Notes under the pieces: generated by a model
Databases searched by the model: none
What the model was told of the DNA's origin: nothing
What the model saw: the letters and a program-made list of their open reading frames with translations, nothing else
NCBI GenBank assembly: GCA_905221615.1
Contig: CAJNDT010001302.1
Coordinates: 389,079 to 453,078, forward strand
Length of the DNA stretch: 64,000 bases
Direction: 5' to 3'
Source of the DNA: Symbiodinium sp. CCMP2592
Lineage: Eukaryota; Sar; Dinophyceae; Suessiales; Symbiodiniaceae
Part shown: positions 54,401 through 61,132 of the stretch, piece by piece
Numbering within the stretch: the first letter of the stretch is position 1
How the letters are laid out: each line of letters opens with the position of its first letter
Made by a program: the position numbers and the translations under genes

Positions 54401-55450
54401 ATGTTCGGCAGTGATGTCGTCCGAGTCGATGTCCCCTATGTCGTCCGACTCTTCTATGCCCTCCGAGGCTTCCATGGACTCCCTGTCGAGGTTCTGGCCA
54501 TCCGCCCTACCTGTGCTCGGCATGTTGATCTGGCTCGTGCACCGAGCCTTTCGCAGAGCGAACCAGCTGTGAGCCGAGCTTCCCTGGAGCATTCCCCTCA
54601 AGCTTGCATACTGCCAGACATGTCGCACAAGTTGCAGAAAGTGCATGTGCTGTCTCCTAGAGCTTGCAGTCACTTGCAGAAGAATGTGCAAGGGGCACTT
54701 GACATGTGTCCAGAGCCCATGCAGTGCAGCCAGGTAGGTCCTGTATCCAAGGCTGAGAAGTCTGAGAAGTCTCCCTTTAGCCCTGCGTCTTCGGTAGCGC
54801 CTGCGGCTCGCCGGGGCAAAGCGGAAGCGCCATCTTCTACTTGATCTACCCAGGCATACGGTCCCTCCACGGGTGTTGTAGGGCAGGTCAGGGGTCCATC
54901 TGGTTAAGGTCCAGTGTCGTGGGCCGCGGTTCACCTTCAGGCCAGAAGTTGGGTAGCCAGCTGGGGAAGTGCAGTCGTACCCATATGTATAGTTCGCGCT
55001 CATCGGGAGGGAAAGGTGATTGCCGGGCTGCTTGCAGTGCCCGTCCGGGGTGGCAGTTTGCAGTCCACTCCATGTCCCACCTATTAAAGAAGGTGAGGTT
55101 GTCAATATAACCTCCATGTGCTCTGGCCCGTTCAAGCATGAGTTGGCCCATGGCCGACAGAAATTGCAGTCGCTGACGTGGCCTAGCAAAGAGCTCCCTG
55201 GCGTAAGTGGCCTCCAAGTCCACTGTGATCTTGTTATGGTTCGGGATCCATGTGTCAGAGCATTCGCAAGAATATTCAGGTTCAGTTGCTGGGTCCAGCC
55301 AGTTCGCCATACAGCTATCAGGAGCAGCAATGGAAACATTCGAGAAGTCGTAGCAGTAGCCTCAAACGCAATGCCGGAAAATCTTGGTTTTCCCTGGAAC
55401 ACGGCAGCGCCTGAGCGTGCTTCGGCAGCCTGCTGCCAATGGCTGGCCAA
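47657..55450 (-). CDS. retrotransposon polyprotein: EN, RT, zinc fingers, USP
   Basis: 2597-codon open frame; the first ~310 codons are probably not all translated, and the ATG at 54523 (MPSTGRADGQN) is a credible start. An acidic patch lies at ~325-355. Endonuclease ~850-1105: ILTWNSGG, LVQETKW, FAGDFNCG, SQIDYIVV and NHHPVV; the usual SDH pair reads NHH. Reverse transcriptase ~1390-1760: PLDLRPIGLQDPLGK, LSLDMSAAFD, GWRQGCVASPIL, LYADDSHLK, EKTKAIL, AEYLGL. Four Cys2His2-like fingers (~1833-2035): CPVCDESF...H, CKFCDRKF, CAICGQWV...H, CHYCGVAC. Codons ~2050-2315 are low-complexity Gly/Arg/Gln and look out of frame, because another frame there is protein-like (48499-49302). A USP domain fills ~2320-2597. 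No stop interrupts the frame. Confidence 0.85.
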   Translation of the reverse strand: MASHWQQAAEARSGAAVFQGKPRFSGIAFEATATTSRMFPLLLLIAVWRTGWTQQLNLNILANALTHGSRTITRSQWTWRPLTPGSSLLGHVSDCNFCRPWANSCLNGPEHMEVILTTSPSLIGGTWSGLQTATPDGHCKQPGNHLSLPMSANYTYGYDCTSPAGYPTSGLKVNRGPRHWTLTRWTPDLPYNTRGGTVCLGRSSRRWRFRFAPASRRRYRRRRAKGRLLRLLSLGYRTYLAALHGLWTHVKCPLHILLQVTASSRRQHMHFLQLVRHVWQYASLRGMLQGSSAHSWFALRKARCTSQINMPSTGRADGQNLDRESMEASEGIEESDDIGDIDSDDITAEHGPPEGTSAPHTPGGTPEPRGPPPPQAVQTVQLISHRAAGALAQAFAEDGVNVGEMLVLVPFHYRTMGDMLVRIEPLSGDFRRHPNVLVVNEEDEANDDEPGGGLSTAAPSTTTSTAMPLTTNLTSVSAATTSAAPTTPPLRPTSKAIAKAPWRKKRANTVTTNEMTPTNRKLEPHLITTCLCMSYAFESSNLECPCSRLGTVDPIDLSRTCKSPHPLMGTSPWYRVVPDMPDILASTEHVGLLDKRLLRETVYQQGEAYMVLSLSAFTTSLARYHKMILTARTAGDLQHSEVHCYLLWPISVYTPQLDRYHTGSQQLQLRLSLILLLLNMQAALLLVSIVNLYDMDPQRPSIAIEHSGPATTSTTSRGTSLSRTGPKSGGVHRPGSSHHKILLLILLVSVRSTLSVNTDARVDISAGAMSGVGGLNLPAKPVSSRRALPPEAESTLSRSGKRSYARAYARSCREGGAHFRGRWRPHTWFQPRHVPPQHVPKTTASSQPGPDSWKILTWNSGGLTAQVYQELQTYVRLHQYDLVLVQETKWSFDANWSTRDFHYVHCHGIQKEDRATGLLVMIAAKHAKADDIQFNIVHPGRILHVRLPVGQVHLDIITWYQYSSSTAEGVYERRHQLLVKLQKCLLALPQRNPLVFAGDFNCGMIPHQALCGPCVLPANPLQYKDLQDHQDVLRALPVCILNTWTRPKHGQLATFTFGSLASQIDYIVVRQRQANRVAKKAAILDKFPVAQWRQGGNHHPVVAYVPVPRRILAQARKTQPAFDRDRLLQDLRQPKAPTSLVQLREDIQESMPTPISHLNDLLLQVAVRHYPAPPRPSLPPDQPLELANSARHMWAIFREMRKQKFTMQGIATAWKLWVRFQRAHKAHKDRSRQRTKQKRDDLLQQAQEAADKGHYSGLWRIVKQMTPKVPRKRLQLHRNGHIISTTEEMDWILQAYGDRYGTSAVDGGWQGPIGSDISDTIDASELRDQMLRIHPGKAVPRGKAAAILWKACAQQIAPTVTEEVNHGWNQYPLPPQVDEGWSEATVSLLPKAHGRMQSPLDLRPIGLQDPLGKCVMTLLLRQARSAAETLIKQYPQTAYVQGRGTSTALRRVFAHCALVRAECGNDRLNPHQQRAGEQKKQCSGGLQLSLDMSAAFDLVRWDFLKEAMDFANIPICVQDILLVWLSQVRYIFHHRDCSGSLQPQWGWRQGCVASPILWSLFTSLMCASLDRKLGPRWSKEHATLYADDSHLKWRFETYVELERCMMEVRVALGVFKTFHMKVNYEKTKAILKVVGSLRSRVHKEYVRKHDQERRLLLSPRDPSAWVALVPQAEYLGLIISYGAFELQSMRHRIAKANKRRWAMASVLHSRRLSVGYKLQVWRSCVLSTLTYGLHCCGLSGDQLQEAQRHMMRHVRAVTNNQAHITGDSHATIMDKFGVQMMVSLLQKTHDRERQADTSEPDWMRDEPWFQHVSDRLSQRSEPEPEGIESAVWACPVCDESFTTSAALKTHARRSHNIVDEQKEIFNKARHSKNGLPICKFCDRKFSKWQSLAVHINNNSCPVLIVSMVDHEDPDFANTPAEPPPVLLAEPAPPDQNTTLTICQLPEVLVAVQKGINAFIPLKAVTTQLLQTCAICGQWVASHRTLKRHYQYSHKDILDTLNTSIQKLVVRTATASPTCHYCGVACKDWRGHLNKCTVAWQCAVLVLMDQDVRRRRADRVLRGAPREQAQEEEAGSQRCTYQPAGSSEPINLRSGRLDSYFSRKGCAEAGRGDKSDQTRSLTGPLADGRCGFDHAVSSQDSGALQKETGGKPGMGPGMATATHGHGIGHDTRVGQQTRGHHEGRDPPKDGDGERLAGQPAQMALPTLESAFALSRRGQRQGSSDHRSPGSTAGGDICGSQRRDGHPVQVHTTTHRNNGVASGVQNGYLNKGRGDQGLEQDARTSGQQRLAACWSSLPKGKPQGQPCHPEASRPSSTEVNEESMYGTLRLVLGNHTNACYMNSFVQALLWAAELSGDASFSCLGQCAYWFRQLLVRPRAVEMHLTRDMTWSDLIADWSDPHRQHDVVEFAAFLCNKYHVSLVTGVWVSRKLCEGIFVQVDMGLTTQPILLPLPAYPPGLVIIKVQKLVNEWMTQENAHALTVAPSVLMLQLGRFSAGAGRVAKLHTSIDVDAMIQVPVFSGSGVQMQQEAYRCVAIVCHHGAHPRSGHYQVLLRLGSEYWLCDDRRAAQRITSLPTWLHKCCYLLLYQRVTERIECIEL
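48499..49302 (-). CDS. overlapping ORF inside the retrotransposon, 267 codons
   Basis: Starts at ATG 49302 (MFEDDELTEFFGELRENKPK) in the +1 frame relative to the main frame, just after the fourth zinc finger, and stops at TGA 48501-48499. Its composition is protein-like: an acidic start, a basic KPKRRR patch, then amphipathic helices (EEIRVIKQDHSLVLW, MALAMIRELANRLEA, LVPLLEEIYAALKG). The overlapping stretch of the main frame is low-complexity. Either this is the true continuation reached by a +1 shift, with a -1 shift back to the USP, or a separate internal ORF, or the result of two compensating indels. No family recognised. Confidence 0.65.
   Translation of the reverse strand: MFEDDELTEFFGELRENKPKRRRPEARDAHTSQQAAASQSTFGAGGLTLTSLARVVLRQDEEIRVIKQDHSLVLWLTAGADSIMPFLHRTAAHFKKKQEENPEWGPGWQPLRTVMALAMIRELANRLEATMKDETLLKTVTEKGWLDSQRKWRYQRWNPRLRCLEEDKDRAALTTEALVPLLEEIYAALKGETVTRFKCTRRLTETMESQAVFKMDISTRGEGIKAWNKMLELQGNSVWQLVGVAYRKESLKDSPAIQKLRDLLRPK
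54888..55310 (-). CDS. candidate upstream ORF of the retrotransposon, 140 codons
   Basis: ATG at 55310, reading MANWLDPATEPEYSCECSDT and ending LDLNQMDP at 54888. Its frame differs from the long frame that overlaps it, and its composition is more protein-like: Cys pair CEC, helices LEATYARELFARPRQRLQ, and aromatic-rich FNRWDMEWTANCHPG and FPSWLPNFWPEG. It could be a small ORF1. The opposing long-frame stretch is Arg-rich and irregular. No family recognised. Confidence 0.5.
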   Translation of the reverse strand: MANWLDPATEPEYSCECSDTWIPNHNKITVDLEATYARELFARPRQRLQFLSAMGQLMLERARAHGGYIDNLTFFNRWDMEWTANCHPGRALQAARQSPFPPDERELYIWVRLHFPSWLPNFWPEGEPRPTTLDLNQMDP

Positions 55451-55496
55451 TCTACCTTCACGGTTTGGCCTGGGGTGGCCTTCAGCCGAGATGCTT

Positions 55497-55582
55497 GTAG
55501 TAGCAGCAGTAGTAGCAGTAGTAGCAGTAGTAGCAGTAGTAGTAGTCGTCGTCGTCGTCGTAGTAGTAGTAGTACTAGTAAT
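55497..55582. repeat. compound TAG/CAG/GTC triplet repeat at the retroelement 5' end
   Basis: TAG-CAG triplets, five GTC triplets, then TAG and TACTAG. The TAG-GTC-TAG core closely resembles 47185-47225, beyond the opposite end of the element. Confidence 0.9.
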
Positions 55583-56343
55583 ACAATACTGGTGGTAGCA
55601 GTGGCAGTGCCAGTGGCATAGCCGTGCTTAACTTCTAAACCCTTTTACAACTGGGGCTATGCCCTGGCAAACCGAGGCGCCGACGAACCCCAGACCCGAA
55701 ACTCATCACAAGCTCTCCAAATCCTGCAACCTGAGACCTCACGCAGGCCTGAAGCCCTATGGCCCTAAGTATTTCAAGTGCCCTGCAGTCGGGCAGAAAA
55801 CCACGAATCCCAGAACCTCAAGGCACACATAGCCACCATAGCCTGAAAATCTGCACACGAATAACACCCCAAAGGGGTCGAAGTTGTAGTTAGTAGAATT
55901 TGTGGTGCAGGGTCAGGGGCCGACGAGACTATGACCCCTGGTGGCGCAAGTCCTTCAAAGCCCAAGAGTTCAGCATCACGTCGAGCCTTCGGGCATAAAG
56001 GCTGCGCACGGGGTTTGTTTAATGGGACTCAGAGTTTAAGGTAGAAAGTTTTAAGGCCAAAGGTTGGGGCTACTGTAACAAGTTTAGCATGCGACTACTC
56101 TGTCTGCGGGTGGGAGGTCTCTTTGGTGCTTCCAGCGGCACCGAACGTTTTGCATGATTTTTATGCCTTCTGGCAGGACTCTCTGGGTGGAGCCGGAGGG
56201 CTGAAACTGGTGAAGTCCTTGGGGCTCTGACGTGATTGTGCCTCAGCTCAGGAAGGTGCGGTTGGTAGAGAGACTGACTCATTTCCTTGCTGACTACCAT
56301 GACCAAAAACATGCTCGAGCAATTGCAGAGTTCAACTCATCTC
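55583..56343. other. gene-free intergenic sequence
   Basis: CCCTTTTACAACTGGGG junction-type word at 55639 and weak telomere-like decay. No gene supported. Confidence 0.5.
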
Positions 56344-56399
56344 CCTGGTGCTTAGTAGGCCCCATAATCCATTCCCCCATTCTCTACTAAGAACCAGAC
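56344..56399. mobile_element. family C' MITE, partial copy
   Basis: CTGGTGCTTAGTAGG, then a deletion, then ATCCATTCCCCCATTCTCTA followed by CTAAGAACCAGAC. Ends match 22141-22248; most of the centre is lost. Confidence 0.7.
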
Positions 56400-57458
56400 T
56401 CATGTAGTTTTGGAAGGAAGATACAGAAGGCCCACGGGTCATGCATAGTCAAACGGTGGAATCAGCGACAACTTGACATTTAGGATCTTCCGTCCGTGGC
56501 GCGATTCACGCGAGACATCACGAGACCAAAACGGTAGGACCACCGACAAGTCTCAGATGATTGAGACACGGTTTCTGTGCCTTTCCTAGTCTGCGTATGC
56601 AGAAATGAAGCTTCTGCTTGCTGAAGCTCGCGACTCGCAGCTCCTGCTAAGCCCGCCTGAACCCTCAACCCTAACAACACCCCAAAACCATCCTAAACCA
56701 TCCTTTTGCATCCAGGCCTGTTCGCACTGCCGGGTACCCCTAAAAGATCAAACCGAGAAATTCTCATCCTAAACCATCTTAATTAAGCCCCAAAACCCTG
56801 AACTCCCGACCCTATCCCACCCCTAAACCCTTGTGACTCGTATCGCAGCCCGTATAGGCAACCTACAGTAACTGCTTCACCCAAGGAAACGTCGGCCGAG
56901 CACCACGCGCTTGCACCCGCCACTGCAAGCGATCGAGGAAGGGCATCCGCGCCCAGGTCTCGGGGAGATAGCTCAAGCCTTGAACAAAGGGGCAGATATC
57001 CAGGTCTTTATGTGGCGCCAGGGATCCTTTCAGGGCTTCTTCAAGGGTTTCAGAGGGATGCTATGGCTATGGGGTCGGGGATTAGAGGAGTAGAATTTAA
57101 ATCCTGGGGCCTCGAGGCACCAGGGCTGGGTTTGAGTTTTCCATGGTGCCTAAACTACACAGTTTGCGGGTCTGGAGTTTCGGCGCTCACACTCGGACAA
57201 TCCAGGCGAGGCATGTGGTTCGGAGTCATACAAAGTGAGACGTCTCTACGAGGAGGTGTCAAAGCCACTATAACAATCTGCCAACAGCTGAAATGACTGG
57301 GTCTGGAGTTTAGGGTGTAGGGTTCAGGGTTCAAGGGTTCGAAAGGAACAGCTTGTGGGCGTTTTAGGGGGTTAAGGGTTGAAGGCTCCGGGCTCCTGGC
57401 CACCTCCAAGTAAGCCGCCGGTGGTTCAGGACTTGGGCTTACGCTGTAAGGCTTTAAT
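56400..57458. other. gene-free telomere-like sequence
   Basis: CCCTAAA-type decay at 56660-56840, a CCTTTTGCATCCAGGCCTG junction word at 56701, and the ACTCGGACAATCCAGGCGAG junction motif with its ~65-bp repeat at 57181-57245. TTTAGGG decay at 57305-57340. Confidence 0.5.
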
Positions 57459-57561
57459 GTAGGCGCCTTCATGATTAGAATCGGGTTGTGAGGCTCAGTA
57501 TACTATGATTACAACAAGGAACCCCCAAAATAGAATAGGTAATTATTAAGGCCCCTATATT
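57459..57561. mobile_element. MITE-like element, family H copy 2
   Basis: Left TGTAGGCGCCTTCATGATTA; centre AGTATACTATGATTACAACA; right TAGGTAATTATTAAGGCCCC then TATATTA. Confidence 0.75.
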
Positions 57562-58904
57562 AAGCCTTGGATGTGCCGACATTAAACCCTGAGCCGCAAA
57601 GGCACGACGTGGAAAAACGTGAAAGCTGCCGCCCAACAGGTGGAGCCCAAAAAGTTCAAGGGTTTCAAAGCCAAAGTTTGAAGATCTGAACCTGAAACCG
57701 ATGATAACTCAAAGAGAACTCAGTCATTGAACATCGAAACTAAAGAAAAGTCCCGAAAGCACCATGTGTTGATACCGATTTCGGCTCGGGATAACCCTGA
57801 AGACCCGATGCAGGTGCCTGCCTACACCCAGTTCTGTAAAGTGCGGCGCAATCGTGCCGATGCCGCTCAAAGACACCTGTTGCAGGTTGGAGACTTCGAT
57901 TCCCAGCCAGTATAGGAACCTGATTAAGAAACCCTGGGTCTTTATTGGGGTTCTCTGTATGCACCCTACTATTTGGGGGTTATACTAGCACGGCCAGGGC
58001 TTCTTAATGAGGTTCCGACATTAGCATATTCGACCTCTATATAAGCAGGGTTTCAAGGTTTCAGTGTTCAGGCCTTGCCGCGAGGTTGGCAGTGTCTGAG
58101 GCTTCAGGGTCAAAGCTTACGGGGTTTAGGGACTACACTGTTTGGGGTTTTAGGGTTATGGCCCTTCACTGTTGCGTGAAGCAGCTTGGGTTGAGGCCTC
58201 AGCGACGGTGGACATGTTGAAGGCTAACGGCAAGCGCCTAGCCGCCTAGCCTTCCGATGAGCCCTGACCACTTTACGCGGTCCTTCCAGAGACGTAGTGC
58301 TTCTGACTGGATGAAAGCCGAGCACGCATGTTGTCCTAGTCCCGCAAGCCCCGGTTATCCCAAATTTAACCCTGAACCACGAAACTCTGAACTCTTACAG
58401 CAATTAAAACCCTAAAACCCCTAAACCGCTAAAACCCTAAAACCCCAGAAGCCTAAATCCCCGGAAGCCCTGAATCCTACAATCCCTGAACCCTGAATTC
58501 CCCGAAAGGGCCGGAGCGCCTGATAGTCGAGCCAAGCGGAACCGCTCCAACGTTGAAGGACGAGGTCGTTGGCAAAGTGGAGACTCTCGTTCGCCTGAAG
58601 AAAACCAGAAAAGATGATGTACGGACAGTCTAGAGTCAGAGTTCGAGATTGCGGTGGGATCTCTGATTCCACTGACTATAAACCTGCAGCCCTAAATTTG
58701 CAAGATAACACAACATTGTTTTGCCACTGGACCCAAGTCTAGCCAGTCTACGACCTGCAACCATCTGTTTAAACCCTAAACCGCAAAGATAGTAATAACC
58801 CGACACGGTGGAATCGGACCTGGAGCAGTCGCAGGCATAGGGGCATAACGCCGTCCGCCGTGCTGAGCCCCAGCCAAGGCCACGCCAGCCTTACAAGGCT
58901 TCTG
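57562..58904. other. gene-free telomere-like sequence
   Basis: TTTAGGG decay at 58115-58170 and CCCTAAAA decay at 58395-58500. A dispersed ~45-bp repeat at 58727-58770 is shared with 4303-4350. Confidence 0.5.
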
Positions 58905-59228
58905 CTGCACTCATACATACATACCGTACCATACCATGCCACGCCATGCCATGCCGTACCACACACATGCGTGTAGTGAATATGTGCATGCATGCATGGG
59001 ATTTTTTGTATAGGTCTGCCTGCAGGCATGATTGCGCAAGCGAGTGTATGAATGAATAAATGAATGAATGGAAGGGGGGGGAGGGAGGGAGGGAAGGAGG
59101 GAAGGAGGTAAAGTGACGGGAAGGGAAAATGAATGTGCATATGTACTGTATGCGTGCATGCATGGTTGTTCTCATGTACGTATGGATGGATGGATGGATG
59201 GATGGATGGATAGATGGATGCAGGCATT
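58905..59228. repeat. compound microsatellite block (ATAC, CATGC, GAAT, GGGA, GGAT)
   Basis: CATAC/CATGC words at 58915-58970, GAAT tetranucleotides at 59048-59070, GGGA/GGAAGGA purines at 59072-59110, and GGAT tetranucleotides at 59182-59222. Confidence 0.9.
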
Positions 59229-60200
59229 CATGTGTGTAGTGCTCCTTGTAAACATGATAACGGAATTCCCGACTGAACCCTCCCTGAACCCAAACCCTAA
59301 ACTAACCTAAACCCCCAGAAGAACGGATTCTCTCCCTCCCAGGCATTCGAAGCCTGAATTCTACCATCCCAATCCCTGACCCCATGAAGTCGAAGCCACC
59401 TGTGCAAGGTCTCCGTGCCCTCGTAGCGCCCCAGCCAGGTCCCGGAGGCTACCAAAGTCGCGGCCTGCGAGTCTCTTCGTGGGTTGCTTTCTGTGTTTTT
59501 GAGCTCCTTTTTGGCCTGATCCTGTTTGGGTTTAGGGTTTAGGGTAAAGGAGTTGGATGACAAGGCATAGGATTTAGGGTTCCGGGTTCAGGCGAAACTT
59601 TTTTCCTCGAGGTTTAAGGGTCAGAACGTGAGTGAAGAAAACACACTTTCGAATGCATACTAAGAAGCTTGCATGTGGGTTGCATGACCCTTCTTTCCTT
59701 ATTGCAGTGAAAACATAGCTGGTGCCCACAAGAACAACACCATTAAGCAAATTACGTTCAAGATGCCTGTGGCCGAAAAGTCTTCGGTACGACTGTGGCC
59801 GGCTGTATACTTCGGGCGACTGTTTTAGCCTGCTCAGACTCTGTGGGCTTTAAGGCTTTAAGTCTTCAGGCCTCTGAGGACCAGAGCTTCGGGTTTACTG
59901 GCCTCAGCCGAGTTTCGGGCGGGAGTTGAGAGCTATAGGTAAAGGCTCCTCCAACCTTGACTGCGGGAATTCTGCATCAGCAAACTATACCGGTAGTCTG
60001 ACAGTGTACAACTCGTGGCTTTCCTGTTCTAATTTAGTTCCTGCCCTCGCCCTCGTTCCTTCGTTCCCATCTTCTTTGTCGTGATGGTACAGCACTCCGA
60101 ACTCGAAACAGGTGCCAAGGCGTACTGTTTTTTTGCTAGGGCCATGCGCGCGGTGCTGCGCGCTTTGGCGCCCTCTCTGGGGATTGTCGCTCAAAGCGTA
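59229..60200. other. gene-free intergenic sequence
   Basis: Telomere-like words at 59290-59320 and 59528-59550; otherwise nothing recognised. Confidence 0.45.
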
Positions 60201-60306
60201 CTGTAGGGGCCTTAATGAAAAGAATAGGGTTGGGGCCCATTATACAATGATCATAAAAAGGAACCCCCGAAATAGTATAGGTCATGATTTAGGCTCCTAT
60301 AGTACA
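60201..60306. mobile_element. MITE-like element, family H copy 4
   Basis: Left CTGTAGGGGCCTTAATGAAA then AGAATAGGGTTGGGGCCC; right AGTATAGGTCATGATTTAGG then CTCCTATAGTACAG. The outer ends CTGTA/TACAG define the family termini. Confidence 0.8.
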
Positions 60307-60796
60307 GGAGACATTCTTGCTCTTCTGCCTCCCGCCGGAGCCCCGTCTCGATCGCTTTGAAACCCAGGATTCTGAACCAACCCGAAACCTGGAACTGTGA
60401 AGTAACGTCATAGCAACCTTGCACTCTCCCCAAAATGGCCCTCAGCAGCAACCTGAAAGCAAACCCTACAGTACCAGTAGTACCCTTGTAGTGACCCTGT
60501 ATGCTAAACCTATATACAACAACACCAAATCCTCCTACTAATGGTACTCTTCTCGCGACTCTGTATATCCCTATATGGTGAGAACCTATACGTTGAAACC
60601 GAATCGCTCCCCCTAAACCCTGATCCCAAAACCCTTTTTGGAACGTCTCTCTGAAATGCCCCCATAAGCCCAAGACCCCAAACGCTAAACCCTGCTCCTG
60701 CCACGCGCTGGCGAGATCCCCATCGCCCGCCAGGGCCATACCGAAGCCACCCGAGGCGAAGGTCTGGAAGGCCAGCGGGGAGGAGCCTCAGGGTTC

Positions 60797-60911
60797 CCAG
60801 AGACTCCAAGATCCCTCAGTTAAGGAATGCCTAGAGTCCCTGTAAGGGATCTATAAGGGTCTACGATGATTTAGGGCATATTCCGTAATTAAGGTATATT
60901 GGAGTCTCTGG
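60797..60911. mobile_element. MITE-like element, family G copy 2
   Basis: 115 bp. Left CCAGAGACTCCAAGATCCCT; right AAGGTATATTGGAGTCTCTG then G. It lacks about 100 bp present in the copy at 20787. Confidence 0.8.
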
Positions 60912-61039
60912 ATTCAGGGTTTTGTTCCCACCTGTTCGGGGTTCGGGGTTGAGGGTTCAGGGTTCAGGATTTTGGGTGGGTTGCTTTCCACTTGGGGTTC
61001 GGTGCTAGGAGCTGCAAACGGTGGCATCAGCGACCCTAA

Positions 61040-61132
61040 CTTACCTTTGGCTAGTAGTCAGAATGGAGGAATGGGTTACAAATATAACCACTGTTACTTC
61101 CATTCTTCCATTCCCTACTAACCAAAGGTAAG
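61040..61132. mobile_element. MITE-like element, family C copy 4
   Basis: Left CTTACCTTTGGCTAGTAGTC then AGAATGGAGGAATGG; right CATTCTTCCATTCCCTACTA then ACCAAAGGTAAG. Confidence 0.85.

Larger units (their letters stand above)
47490..55496 (-). mobile_element. non-LTR retrotransposon with ubiquitin-specific protease domain
   Basis: About 8-kb LINE-type element, transcribed on the minus strand. Module order 5' to 3': N-terminal region with an acidic patch, APE-type endonuclease, reverse transcriptase, four C2H2-like fingers, a 267-codon overlapping ORF, a USP-family deubiquitinase domain, and a ~170-nt 3' UTR. No long terminal repeats, integrase or RNase H were seen. Endonuclease and reverse transcriptase are uninterrupted, so the copy looks young. 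Both ends abut compound TAG/GTC triplet repeats (47100-47490 and 55497-55580), suggesting insertion into a microsatellite. No clear target-site duplication can be set in such repeats. The clade cannot be assigned by eye. Confidence 0.85.
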
